Part shown: positions 15,552 through 24,165 of the stretch, piece after piece
Layout: every line of letters starts with the position of its first letter
Position numbering within the stretch: the first letter of the stretch is position 1
Assembly (NCBI RefSeq): GCF_000714935.1
Contig: NZ_JMIR01000040.1
Location: 1 to 41,044 of the forward strand
DNA: 41,044 bases
Reading direction: 5' to 3'
Source: Tumebacillus flagellatus
GTDB lineage: Bacteria; Bacillota; Bacilli; Tumebacillales; Tumebacillaceae
The notes under the pieces: model-generated
What the model saw: only the letters and a program-made list of their open reading frames with translations
The model's database searches: none
What the model was told of the DNA's origin: nothing
Position numbers and translations under genes: made by a program

Positions 15552-16385
15552 ATGAAAAGGAGAAAGTTTTGGTTTCCGGTGCTCTGGTGGGCATCTGCAC
15601 TGCTGTTTCTCGCGTTTCTCGTATTCCCGGTGCTCTGGATGCTCTCGACCTCTCTCAAGCCTTCAAGCGAGATCTTTCATACCCCGCCACATTGGATTCC
15701 GGAGCACCCGACACTCCACGCGTTCACGACGCTTTGGCAGCGGGGCAATTTCCTGCGTTACTTGACCAACTCTCTGCTCATCGCGCTGGCGACGACCGGA
15801 ATCGCCGTGGTCGTGTCGAGCATGGCGGGCTACGCGTTCGCCCGACTGCCGTTTCGAGGGCGGAAAAGCGTTTTGTTCGGCATCCTCACCGCCCAGATGA
15901 TCCCCGGCGTGCTGTTTCTGCTCCCGATCTTCGTGCTGATCAAGCAGTTGGGGCTTCTCAACACCTACGCCGGCCTCATCTTGGCGAACGTCGCCTTCTC
16001 GCTTCCGTTCGCCATCTGGATGATGTACGGCTTCTACAAACACATCCCCGCCGAACTTGAAGAAGCGGCGTGGGTGGACGGAGCGGGAGTAGGCGGGACG
16101 TTTTTTCGCGTGGTGTTGCCGATGGGGTTGCCGGGGTTGTCGTCTTGTGCGGTATTTTGCTTTCTGAATTCGTGGGACGAGTTCGTGTTTGCCCTGTCGC
16201 TGACCACGGGGGATGAGTTGCGTACGATGCCGGTGGGGCTGTTCCATTTCGTCGGGCAGTACGGAATCGAGTGGAACTACCTCATGGCGGGCGCCGTGCT
16301 GGTGACGATTCCGGCGATGCTTTTCTTCGCCCTGTTTCAAAAACGGCTCCTCTCCGGGTTTGCAGCCGGTGCGGTCAAGGGGTAA
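15552..16385 (+). CDS. Sugar ABC transporter permease, MalG/UgpE type
   Basis: The second permease, 277 residues with six predicted membrane helices. The EAA loop is at EEAAWVDGAGVGGTFFRVVLP (about 170-190). AAGGGGG precedes the ATG at 15552. A gap of 103 bases separates it from the first permease; I saw neither a terminator nor a convincing promoter there, so it is probably part of the same transcript. With the lipoprotein and the first permease it completes the membrane part of a carbohydrate importer whose ATP-hydrolysing subunit must come from elsewhere. Confidence 0.92.
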   Translation: MKRRKFWFPVLWWASALLFLAFLVFPVLWMLSTSLKPSSEIFHTPPHWIPEHPTLHAFTTLWQRGNFLRYLTNSLLIALATTGIAVVVSSMAGYAFARLPFRGRKSVLFGILTAQMIPGVLFLLPIFVLIKQLGLLNTYAGLILANVAFSLPFAIWMMYGFYKHIPAELEEAAWVDGAGVGGTFFRVVLPMGLPGLSSCAVFCFLNSWDEFVFALSLTTGDELRTMPVGLFHFVGQYGIEWNYLMAGAVLVTIPAMLFFALFQKRLLSGFAAGAVKG

Positions 16386-16408
16386 GCACTCGGGCGCAGC
16401 GGATTTTT

Positions 16409-16438
16409 TTGACACTTGAGTGCCGGAGATGCTAGTAT
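16409..16438 (+). promoter_or_regulatory. sigma-A promoter of tyrS
   Basis: TTGACA (16409-16414), 18 bases, TAGTAT (16433-16438). The resulting leader is only about 35 bases, too short for a T-box. Confidence 0.7.
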
Positions 16439-16478
16439 TTTGAATATGTGTGTACATTGAACGAATGAGGTGGAACTG

Positions 16479-17726
16479 GTGGCAGAAGAAGTGAAAGTAG
16501 ACCCAGCTGTCGAGGCGGAAGTCGCCCGTCAGATGGCCGTGTTAACGCGCGGAGCGGCCGAAGTCATCCCGGTCGAGGACTTGGAGAAAAAAGTCCGCAA
16601 AAGCATCAAAACCGGCAAGCAACTCACCGTCAAACTCGGCATCGACCCGACCGGTTCCGACTTGACCCTCGGTCACACCGTCGTCTTGCAAAAACTGCGT
16701 CAATTCCAAGACCTCGGGCACAAAGTCCAATTGCTGATCGGCGACTTCACCGGCATGATCGGCGACCCGACCGACCGCACCGAAGCCCGCAAGCAATTGA
16801 CCCGCGAAGAAGTGCTCGCGAACGCCGCGACGTTTAAGGAACAAGCGTTCAAAGTCTTGGACAGCAATCCGGAGAAAGTCGAAGTCATGTACAACTCCGC
16901 GTGGCTGTCCAAGCTGAACTTTGCCGACGTGCTCGAACTCGCGTCGAAGATGACCGTCGCCCGGATGCTTGAGCGCGACGATTTCAAGAAGCGCTATGAA
17001 GGCAACATGCCGATCTCGCTGCATGAGTTCATGTACCCGCTGATGCAGGGCTACGACTCCGTGGCGATGCGCTGCGACGTGGAAATCGGCGGCACCGACC
17101 AAACCTTCAATGTCCTGATGGGCCGCATGCTCCAAGAGAAGGACGGCCAAGAACCGCAAGTCGTCATCACCATGCCGCTGCTCGTCGGTCTCGACGGCGT
17201 GAAGAAGATGGGCAAGTCTGCCGGCAACTACATCGGCGTCATGGAAGGCCCGAACGAGCAATACGGCAAAACCATGTCGATCCCGGACCACCTGATCGTC
17301 ACCTACTTCGAACTGGTTACCGACGTTTCGCTTGAGGACGTGCAAGCAATCAAGACCGGCCTCGCAGACAAAACCCTGCACCCGCGCGACGCGAAGATGG
17401 CACTCGCCCGCGCCATCGTCACCAAGTACCACGGCGATGCGGCGGCGCAGGAAGCGGAGAATTACTTCAAAACCGTCTTCCAAAACCGCGAAATCCCGGA
17501 AGACCTTCCGGAGTACGAAGTGGAAGCGGGCACGAAGTGGGTGGTGGCACTCCTGACCGAGTTGAAACTTGCGCCGTCCAACGGCGAAGCGCGCCGCTTG
17601 ATCCAACAGGGCGGTCTCAAGATCAACTCCGAGAAAGTGGAAGACCCGCAACTGCAACTCGAAGTCCAAGACGGCATGATCCTCCAAGCCGGCAAGCGCA
17701 AGTTCGCCAAGTTGATTGTGAAGTAA
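16479..17726 (+). CDS. tyrS: Tyrosyl-tRNA synthetase (type 2)
   Basis: Class I synthetase that charges tRNA-Tyr; 415 residues. The HIGH-type motif appears as LTLGHT near residue 60, the KMSKS motif as KMGKS near 245, and the tyrosine pocket includes GDFTGMIGDPT and the GGTDQTFN segment. The C-terminal 65 residues are an S4-type RNA-binding domain (LAPSNGEARRLIQQGGLKIN). The start is GTG 16479, six bases after GAGGTGG; a GTG nine bases earlier lies within that ribosome site. It has its own promoter and, unusually for tyrosyl synthetases in Bacillales, no room for a T-box riboswitch. A terminator shared with the converging kinase gene follows. Confidence 0.96.
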   Translation: MAEEVKVDPAVEAEVARQMAVLTRGAAEVIPVEDLEKKVRKSIKTGKQLTVKLGIDPTGSDLTLGHTVVLQKLRQFQDLGHKVQLLIGDFTGMIGDPTDRTEARKQLTREEVLANAATFKEQAFKVLDSNPEKVEVMYNSAWLSKLNFADVLELASKMTVARMLERDDFKKRYEGNMPISLHEFMYPLMQGYDSVAMRCDVEIGGTDQTFNVLMGRMLQEKDGQEPQVVITMPLLVGLDGVKKMGKSAGNYIGVMEGPNEQYGKTMSIPDHLIVTYFELVTDVSLEDVQAIKTGLADKTLHPRDAKMALARAIVTKYHGDAAAQEAENYFKTVFQNREIPEDLPEYEVEAGTKWVVALLTELKLAPSNGEARRLIQQGGLKINSEKVEDPQLQLEVQDGMILQAGKRKFAKLIVK

Positions 17727-17751
17727 GAGACAAACCCTCGTCCTTATACAA

Positions 17752-17789
17752 AATCCTGACCCGCACCCGCGAGTCAGGATTTCTTTTTT
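17752..17789 (+). terminator. Intrinsic terminator after tyrS
   Basis: AATCCTGAC and GTCAGGATT form a 9-bp stem followed by TCTTTTTTG. On the other strand the U-run is poorer, so efficiency for the convergent kinase gene is doubtful. Confidence 0.85.
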
Positions 17790-17791
17790 GT

Positions 17792-18865
17792 CTAGAGCGT
17801 GAAGGTCTCCAGATCGTGCAGGAGCACGGGGAGACGCTCGGCGATCGCGTTGCGGTTCCCGGAGCGAATTTGCGACTCCTCCGAAAGCTCGTCTTGCTCC
17901 AACAGGCTCAAGTGCCGGCGCACGAGGTCCAGCAGCATGAAAAACTGCTCCCCATGAATGCGTTGGCGGCGCTCCGGGTCGCCGTCGCTGTACGCGTCCA
18001 CGAAGCCGTCCGCGATGCGGTGCAACAACGGACGGTAGAGGTGGAAGTTGTGGCGCGCATAACGCGGGGACTTGTGATAGTTCGGATAGATGTTGCGGTA
18101 GAGACTCAGAAAGTTCCCCGCAAACACCATGTTGCTGTACGCAAGCGGCAACGGGTCGATCAGGCGCACGCGGCCATTCACCCATACCAAATTCTCCGGC
18201 GAGAGGTCGCGGTTGGTGAGCACGATACGCTCGTCGCCCGTCCGACGGTTGGCAACCGCCTGCTCAAACGTCCGCGTGACGGCGTTTCGATCAAATGCCA
18301 GATCGGAATCGATCAACGCCTGCAAATCCTCCCGATATTCCTCCACTTCTTCACGCAAATTCGCCTGCGCGTCGCCCGTCAACGAGCCACGAATCTGCTC
18401 TCCGTCCCATTCCAAGAATCCAAACCCCGGCACGCCCGCCGGAATCTCGTCGGCCGCCCGGAAATAGGCCCCCACTTGTCTGCCTACCTCATACGCGCTG
18501 TCCGGACTCAACTCCGACAGTTTCAGCCCCGGCCCCGCATACGATTCCACCGTGAACGTCAATTCTTCGGACACATGATAGAAGAACTCCTCCGGGCAAA
18601 TTCCCGGTTGCACATCGTTTGCATAGCGGTAGAACAACGCTTCTCCGCCGTACTCGGAACGGAACTGCTTTTCGTCATAAACCAGCGGCTTGCCGTATGA
18701 GACTTTCTTTTGAAAACGAACCACCATCTCGCGCCCGTCCGCAAGCAGAACGAGATACGCGAGATGCCAAGCACCTTCTCCGAGCAGGGTCACTTTTTCG
18801 GGAGCTTCAAAGGCAGGAAGTCCGGCGATCTGTAGCGCTTGCGTGATTTTCGAAAGATCGGACAT
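17792..18865 (-). CDS. Aminoglycoside phosphotransferase (APH)-like kinase
   Basis: A 357-residue protein of the APH/choline-kinase-like fold. The catalytic loop is NRDLSPENLVW with the proposed base at Asp220, and IDP with Asp237 is the metal-binding counterpart. Upstream, LLGEGAWHLAYLV resembles the glycine-rich nucleotide loop and MVVRFQKK supplies the likely ATP-binding lysine. The start is ATG 18865, seven bases after AGAGGTG. It is divergent from the exopolysaccharide operon and separated from it by 150 bases. Members of this superfamily phosphorylate antibiotics, choline, homoserine, fructosamine or spore-related metabolites, and this one shows no feature that fixes the substrate. Confidence 0.82.
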   Translation of the reverse strand: MSDLSKITQALQIAGLPAFEAPEKVTLLGEGAWHLAYLVLLADGREMVVRFQKKVSYGKPLVYDEKQFRSEYGGEALFYRYANDVQPGICPEEFFYHVSEELTFTVESYAGPGLKLSELSPDSAYEVGRQVGAYFRAADEIPAGVPGFGFLEWDGEQIRGSLTGDAQANLREEVEEYREDLQALIDSDLAFDRNAVTRTFEQAVANRRTGDERIVLTNRDLSPENLVWVNGRVRLIDPLPLAYSNMVFAGNFLSLYRNIYPNYHKSPRYARHNFHLYRPLLHRIADGFVDAYSDGDPERRQRIHGEQFFMLLDLVRRHLSLLEQDELSEESQIRSGNRNAIAERLPVLLHDLETFTL

Positions 18866-18884
18866 GAAAAAACACCTCTTTACG

Positions 18885-18912
18885 TGGAAATTAATTCCTA
18901 TCAATCTATCAT
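18885..18912 (+). promoter_or_regulatory. Possible promoter of the exopolysaccharide operon
   Basis: TGGAAA (18885-18890), 16 bases, TATCAT (18907-18912) in the divergent intergenic region. The -35 overlaps a near-palindrome GGAAATTAATTCC. This gives a leader of about 100 bases. Confidence 0.4.
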
Positions 18913-19015
18913 ATGCGTTTGCGAGATGCAAGAAGCACGCAAGAGTTCATCATTTTGGCCGTTACGTGGGATGCTGAGGAGAAGGGACTTGGAAAGGGAG
19001 CGAGGTGATGGAAAT

Positions 19016-20206
19016 TTGCCGAGAAGGAAGAGCCGCACGTCCCGCATCGTGGCATCAGGGCTCCTGCTGGTGATCGCCGCCGGAGCGTGGTACGGCGTGC
19101 AGGAATACCGCCAAGCGCACAGTCCGGTGACTTTGCCGGAACTCGCTTCGTACACGAGCGCGTCGGAGAAGCAGCTCTACCGGTTTCTCACCGCCTACAT
19201 GACCGACGAGCAGGGCGGCGTGTGCACGAATCTCATGCCGACAACCGCCGGGGCGGTGACAAAACATGATCTGGCACGCGGGCATGCCGTGCTGTCGGAG
19301 TCGGTCGGTCTGCTGATGGAATACGCGGTTCGCGCACAGAGTCGGGAGTTGTTCGAAATCGAGGTGCGGGTGTTGGAGAAGCGCTTCCTAACGGGGGATT
19401 ACTTTGTCAGGTGGTTGGTTCCTCCGCTTGACGGGAACGACGCGCAACCGTCTCCCTCCACGGTGAATTCCTCCATCGACGACCTCCGTTTGGTGAAGGG
19501 GTTGCTCGCCGGGGCCGACCAATTTCACGACGAGCACGCCCGGCGGTTGGGCGAACACATCGCCAAAAGTTTGCTGACATACAACGCCGAATCCGGCTAT
19601 CTGCGCGACTATGCCGATGTACTAACGGGCACGAAAGCAAAACAAGTCTCGATTCGGTATCTAAACGTGGGGGTTTTAGCCAAACTACACGATACCGATC
19701 CTGCATACGCGAAGGTCTACCAACAGAGCCGCGCTCTGCTGCAGAAAGCCCAACAGCCTTCCGGGTTGTACGCGACGGCTTGGGTGCCGGAAGAGGGCGT
19801 TTTTTTCCAAGAGGAGGGAGAGGTGGCGGTCGATCCGAGCATGGCGGAACAGCTGGTCGCCGCGCTTTACGCCCAAGAAGCGAACCTGCCCACCGACGCG
19901 ATGACCGCCCTCTTGGAAAAAACGCTCCAGACCCGTCACCGCTTGCCCGCCGCCGTGGATCGCAACGGGCAAGCAACGTCCGATGTGGAGTCGCCCGCCG
20001 TCTATGCGTTGGCAGCGGTCTATCTCCATCGGGCGTCTGCGGAGGAAGCGGCGCAACAATGCCTGACGCGCCTGCAAGAGATGCAAGTCAAAAACGGCGA
20101 GCGCTACGCAGGAGGGTATGTCGATTTGCGGACGCTGGAGGCGTTCTCGTTTGACCAACTGGAAGCGCTGCTCGCGCTGAGGGAAGCGGGGGATCGAACA
20201 TCATGA
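19016..20206 (+). CDS. ydaJ: YdaJ-like glycosyl hydrolase family 8-related protein
   Basis: A 396-residue membrane-anchored extracellular protein, first gene of the operon. Residues 10-28 form a membrane anchor after a basic start. The rest is a GH8-like alpha/alpha barrel: SESVGLLMEYAV places the presumed acid Glu95 in the GH8 SEG-type motif, and NSSIDDLRLVKGLL matches the second conserved GH8 segment. GH8 enzymes such as BcsZ cut beta-1,4-glucans during cellulose export, and YdaJ occupies this place in B. subtilis ydaJKLMN. The start chosen is TTG 19016, eight bases after GAGGTG, giving a compact N-terminus; ATG 18971 lacks a ribosome site. The stop overlaps the next start by four bases. 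Confidence 0.78.
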   Translation: MPRRKSRTSRIVASGLLLVIAAGAWYGVQEYRQAHSPVTLPELASYTSASEKQLYRFLTAYMTDEQGGVCTNLMPTTAGAVTKHDLARGHAVLSESVGLLMEYAVRAQSRELFEIEVRVLEKRFLTGDYFVRWLVPPLDGNDAQPSPSTVNSSIDDLRLVKGLLAGADQFHDEHARRLGEHIAKSLLTYNAESGYLRDYADVLTGTKAKQVSIRYLNVGVLAKLHDTDPAYAKVYQQSRALLQKAQQPSGLYATAWVPEEGVFFQEEGEVAVDPSMAEQLVAALYAQEANLPTDAMTALLEKTLQTRHRLPAAVDRNGQATSDVESPAVYALAAVYLHRASAEEAAQQCLTRLQEMQVKNGERYAGGYVDLRTLEAFSFDQLEALLALREAGDRTS

Positions 20207-21153
20207 CCAACCAAGAAAACCTCTCCGAGCGCAAGGAGCAACGGACGCTCGACCTGCGCTTTCTCTGTGCGCTTCTCGTGCTGGTGATCGCGCAGTTTGT
20301 GACGCTGTTCAGCCAGCCGACCCGTCCGTTTACGTATCTGTGGTACGCCCTGTGCGTGGCGCTGCTGCTGATCGGCTACGGACGGGGCCGGGTGTTCGGA
20401 CTGCTGATGTCGCTGGTGGCGGTGTTTTTGTTTGGGAGTTTCAATCTGTATCAGTTTTTTGTGGCGCATGATGTGTCGCAGTTGTCGGCGGTTGATGCGC
20501 TGTGGTTTTTTCTGTTCCCGCTGTGCGGGTTTACGGGCGGGCTGCTCGGCGATCATGTGCGCGGGCTGTTGCATCGGTACGAGACGGTGTACGGCTCGAT
20601 GGACGAGATGATGCTGGCCGACCCGTTGACGGGGTTGGAGAGCCGCAAGCGGTTCTTCTTCGATCTGCAGGAGGAGTTGGAGCGGGCGAAGCGGCACTTC
20701 ATTCGCCGCGAGCGTGCGGGGGAAGTGACCGGCTCGTGGGAGGCGCTGCCGGTCGAGCAGATGGAGATCAACGAAGTGGTGACGGTGATGCTGTTTGAGA
20801 TCGCGCACTTTGCGGAGTTTGTGACGATCTATGGAGAAGCGGAGAGCAACCGGCTGCTGGCGATGATCGCGGAGGCGTTGCATCAAGCGACTCGCAACAG
20901 CGACCGGAAAGCGCGCATCGACCGGGCGCGGTTTGCGGTGATTCTGCCGGAGACGCCGCCGGAGAACGCCAGGATCGTGCGCGACCGGGTGAACGAAGCG
21001 TTGGAGACGTTCCGGTTGCAGGTGCGGGAGACGCGCACGAGACAAGTGAAGCTGAAACTGCGATTCGGGATGGCGTCCGCGCCGCAGCAGGGTGCTGTGG
21101 CGGAAGACCTCTATTGGACGGCGGAGAGGGAGTTGTCGTTTGATCTGGGGTAA
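20203..21153 (+). CDS. ydaK: YdaK-like membrane protein with degenerate GGDEF domain, c-di-GMP receptor
   Basis: A 316-residue protein with four predicted membrane helices in the first 125 residues, then a GGDEF-family domain (ADPLTGLESRKRFFFDL at about 139-155). The active-site GGDEF is replaced by DRARF (240-244), so it cannot make c-di-GMP. The inhibitory-site motif RxxD is intact as RNSD at 231-234, exactly five residues upstream, so it should bind c-di-GMP. B. subtilis YdaK and Listeria PssE combine the same two properties and act as receptors that switch on exopolysaccharide synthesis. The gene overlaps ydaJ by four bases and ydaL by 14. The glycosyltransferase in this operon has no PilZ domain, which leaves this protein as the c-di-GMP input. 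Confidence 0.88.
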   Translation: MTNQENLSERKEQRTLDLRFLCALLVLVIAQFVTLFSQPTRPFTYLWYALCVALLLIGYGRGRVFGLLMSLVAVFLFGSFNLYQFFVAHDVSQLSAVDALWFFLFPLCGFTGGLLGDHVRGLLHRYETVYGSMDEMMLADPLTGLESRKRFFFDLQEELERAKRHFIRRERAGEVTGSWEALPVEQMEINEVVTVMLFEIAHFAEFVTIYGEAESNRLLAMIAEALHQATRNSDRKARIDRARFAVILPETPPENARIVRDRVNEALETFRLQVRETRTRQVKLKLRFGMASAPQQGAVAEDLYWTAERELSFDLG

Positions 21154-22891
21154 GCGGGCGGCTTGGGCAGTTTTGGCGGCGGCGGTTTTGACGGGATGGA
21201 TGCCTGTGCTGGCGGCAGAGGCGGAGGACGCGGAACCTGATCGTCCGGGTCTCTTGCTGTTGTACCACAAAGGGTATCAGAACGAGCAGGTGTACATGCG
21301 GTCGCTGTTCAACCTCATCGCGACGTTCGGCACGTCGATCACGCCGGTCAACGTCGAAGAGCAAAACCCGCAAGACGCGGACTTGGTCAACGAAGTGGCG
21401 CGCGCCCGTTACATCGTCCTGCTCGCCGACCGGGATGGATCGCAGAAACTGCCGCAACTTTGGCGGGGGACGGTGCGCGATTCGGCGGCGTCGCTGTACT
21501 TTATGGGCGAGAATCCGGGGGATGTGTTTGGGGACGAAGGAGGGGGTTCTGCCAAATCAATGGGGCGAGACTCCATAATCACTAGCACTACCAACGTATC
21601 CAACGTATCCGGCAATGCTGTTGCGAGTGCCACTACGTTACTGATTCACGGCAAGTCCTACCCGCTGGACGTTTCCTTAGACATCCCGAACTATCACTTG
21701 CCCGCCCCGACCGAGCACGTCTATTCAGAGGTCTCCAACGGCACGGTGCAAAGCCCGTTCATCTCTTCGACGCACGTCGGCGTACGAAAACGGCTGATAT
21801 TCCTCTGCGCCCGCTACACCGCGTTCTACGAACTGAGCTTCGCGATTGCCGATTCACTTTTTGACTTCTTCGGGGCGGAAGTAGAGCCTAAGCATGAAGC
21901 GTATGTCCGCATCGAAGACATCCACCCCGAGCGCGACCCGGAAGAAATTCGCAAGATCGTCGAGTTCCTGCACGGCGAGGGCGTTCCGTTCCTGCTGGCG
22001 GTGATCCCGATCTACCAGAGCGGGGGCGAGCGCGTCACCCTGACCGACCGCCCGGAGCTCGTCAAAGCTCTCCAAGAAGCCCAAGCGAGCGGCGGCACGA
22101 TCGTCCAGCACGGGACGACGCACCAATACTACGCGTCGGAAACGGGCGAAGGCTACGAATTCTGGGACTCGATCCGCAAAGGCCCGATCCCCGACGAAGA
22201 CCGCTACGTCACCGACAAGCTGGAACTCGGCCTGCAAACGCTCTTGGCGAACAAACTCTACCCCGTCGCCTTCGAACCGCCGCACTACGCGATGACGCGG
22301 CACGGCTACGAAATCACAGCCCGCTACTACTCCACCGTCGTCGGCAACCTGCAAATCACCGACACGTCGTTTGTCACGACGGAGCCGCCTTACTCAATTC
22401 TGCACAGCTACCAAGGCGGTCTGACGTTCTACCCCGAGAACGGCGGCTATGTGTCGGGCGATGAACCGACCGTCATCCCCGAGATGCTTGCCAACCTGCG
22501 CAAAGTCGAGATCGTGCGCCGCTCGCAAAGCGGGGTGTTTTTTCACTCCTACTTGCCGCTCGACGATTTGAAACGACTGGTGAAAGGGATGAAGGAGCAA
22601 CACCTTGCGTTTTTTAACTTGCGGGCGCACTCGAATCAAGTGCGCACCCCGTGGGGCACGATCACCACGCAAGACGGCAAGTTGCAAACGGACGTCAAAC
22701 TTCCGGGCGCGCAACCGACACGCCAAGCCGCCCCGTCCAGCACGGAGCAGAAACTGTCCAACTTCGTCGCGTGGGGCGTCGTGTCGGTCGTGACGACGGT
22801 GATCGCCGTGTTTCTCATCCAAGTGCGGCTGTTGCGCCGCCGCCGTCGAGCGCGGTTGTTTGAAGAGCGGATGGAGGGAGGGGAGTCTTGA
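21140..22891 (+). CDS. ydaL: YdaL-like DUF2334 protein (polysaccharide deacetylase-like)
   Basis: A 583-residue protein with a signal peptide (about residues 1-25), a long extracytoplasmic part, and one C-terminal membrane helix (about 540-565) with an Arg-rich cytoplasmic tail. The DUF2334 domain, a deacetylase-like NodB-type fold, lies near residues 245-420, with the metal-site candidates RIEDIHP and QHGTTHQY. The N-terminal 230 residues look like a flavodoxin/GATase-like domain with no recognised function. The start is TTG 21140, seven bases after AGGGAG; it lies inside the end of ydaK. In B. subtilis YdaL belongs to the same exopolysaccharide machine. It may modify or recognise the nascent polymer; enzymatic activity is unproven in the family. 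Confidence 0.82.
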   Translation: MIWGKRAAWAVLAAAVLTGWMPVLAAEAEDAEPDRPGLLLLYHKGYQNEQVYMRSLFNLIATFGTSITPVNVEEQNPQDADLVNEVARARYIVLLADRDGSQKLPQLWRGTVRDSAASLYFMGENPGDVFGDEGGGSAKSMGRDSIITSTTNVSNVSGNAVASATTLLIHGKSYPLDVSLDIPNYHLPAPTEHVYSEVSNGTVQSPFISSTHVGVRKRLIFLCARYTAFYELSFAIADSLFDFFGAEVEPKHEAYVRIEDIHPERDPEEIRKIVEFLHGEGVPFLLAVIPIYQSGGERVTLTDRPELVKALQEAQASGGTIVQHGTTHQYYASETGEGYEFWDSIRKGPIPDEDRYVTDKLELGLQTLLANKLYPVAFEPPHYAMTRHGYEITARYYSTVVGNLQITDTSFVTTEPPYSILHSYQGGLTFYPENGGYVSGDEPTVIPEMLANLRKVEIVRRSQSGVFFHSYLPLDDLKRLVKGMKEQHLAFFNLRAHSNQVRTPWGTITTQDGKLQTDVKLPGAQPTRQAAPSSTEQKLSNFVAWGVVSVVTTVIAVFLIQVRLLRRRRRARLFEERMEGGES

Positions 22892-22892
22892 G

Positions 22893-24137
22893 ATGAACGT
22901 GGACAAGCTGTTTCTCTTCTCGTTGATCATGATCTGGGTGATGCTGCTCTACCATGTGGCGCTGGCGATTTCCGGCTACCGCTACGAAAAAAAACTCGAC
23001 ACCCGCGCCGCCTCTTTGCAACTCCCCGACGACCCGCCGTTCGTCTCGGTGATGGTGCCCGCGCACAACGAGGAAAAAGTGATCGAGCGCACCGCCCGCG
23101 CCCTCTGTTCGTTTCACTACCCGCCCGACCGCTATGAAGTGATCATCGTCAACGACCGTTCCAAGGACCGAACAGGCGAAATTCTCGACGAACTCGCCAA
23201 GGAATACCCGATGCTCCGCCCGTACCACATCAAGCCGGGCGAGGGCGGCGGCGGAAAATCGGCCGCGCTGAACAAAGGCATCGAATCGGCGCGCGGCGAG
23301 GTGATCGCCGTGTACGACGCCGACAACACGCCGGAGCGCACCGCTCTGCCGCGCCTGATCGCCACGCTGTGCTCCCAAGAACACTACGGCGCCGTCGTCG
23401 GTAAATTCCGTGTGATCAACGCCAAGAAAACCCTGCTCACGCGCTTCATCAACATCGAGACGATCTCGTTTCAATGGATGGTGCAAGCCGGGCGCTGGAA
23501 CCTGTTTCGCATCGCTTCGATCCCCGGCACCAACTTCGTGATCTGGCGGCACGTGCTCGAAGAAGCGGGCTCGTGGGACGAAAAAGCGCTCGCCGAAGAC
23601 ACCGAGCTCTCCATCCGCATCTACGAGACCGGCAAGAGCATCTGTTTCATGCCGCTTGGCGTCACGTGGGAACAAGAGCCGGAAACGTGGAAGGTGTGGG
23701 TCAAGCAGAGGACGAGGTGGGTGCAAGGCAACTCGTATGTGGTGATCAAGTTCGTCAAACAGCTGTTCAAGTTGAAGCGCAAACGGATGGTGTTTGACAT
23801 CTTGTATTTTTTCTTCACGTACTTTGTGTTTTTGCTGGGCGTGTTGCTCTCCGACCTGATCTTCGTGCTCAACGCCCTCGGGGTCGTGCAGTTGACGCTC
23901 AGCGGGCCGTACGTGGTGATTTGGCTGTTGGCGTACGTGCTGTTCATCGTGGAAATTTTGGTGACGCTGGAGATCGAGCGAACCGAATTGACGTGGCAGA
24001 ACCTGTTCGTCGTCATGTTGATGTACTTCACGTACTCGCAGCTCTGGCTGTACCTCGTCGTGCGCGGGATGCTGCTCCAGCTCAAAAGCACGCTCAAGAA
24101 AGAGAAAATCGTCTGGTACAAAACCGACCGATTCTAA
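22893..24137 (+). CDS. ydaM: YdaM-like family 2 processive glycosyltransferase
   Basis: The polymerase of the operon: 414 residues, cellulose-synthase-like. One N-terminal membrane helix (residues 5-25) precedes the cytoplasmic GT-A domain, with VPAHNEEKVI, the NDRS motif, Asp142-Ala-Asp144 for the nucleotide-sugar metal, AEDTE with the presumed base Asp236, and QRTRW at 272-276, the mark of processive synthases. Three or more membrane helices follow (about 300-400). There is no C-terminal PilZ domain, unlike BcsA. ATG 22893 follows GGGAGGGGAG and lies one base after the ydaL stop. The donor sugar cannot be read from the sequence. Confidence 0.9.
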   Translation: MNVDKLFLFSLIMIWVMLLYHVALAISGYRYEKKLDTRAASLQLPDDPPFVSVMVPAHNEEKVIERTARALCSFHYPPDRYEVIIVNDRSKDRTGEILDELAKEYPMLRPYHIKPGEGGGGKSAALNKGIESARGEVIAVYDADNTPERTALPRLIATLCSQEHYGAVVGKFRVINAKKTLLTRFINIETISFQWMVQAGRWNLFRIASIPGTNFVIWRHVLEEAGSWDEKALAEDTELSIRIYETGKSICFMPLGVTWEQEPETWKVWVKQRTRWVQGNSYVVIKFVKQLFKLKRKRMVFDILYFFFTYFVFLLGVLLSDLIFVLNALGVVQLTLSGPYVVIWLLAYVLFIVEILVTLEIERTELTWQNLFVVMLMYFTYSQLWLYLVVRGMLLQLKSTLKKEKIVWYKTDRF

Positions 24138-24165
24138 CGCCGAAAGGGACAGGGGGTGGCAAGAG

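Noticed and set aside
16386-16478. T-box riboswitch before tyrS
   Set aside because: The promoter at 16409-16438 leaves a leader of about 35 bases, and no T-box core sequence or specifier stem is present.
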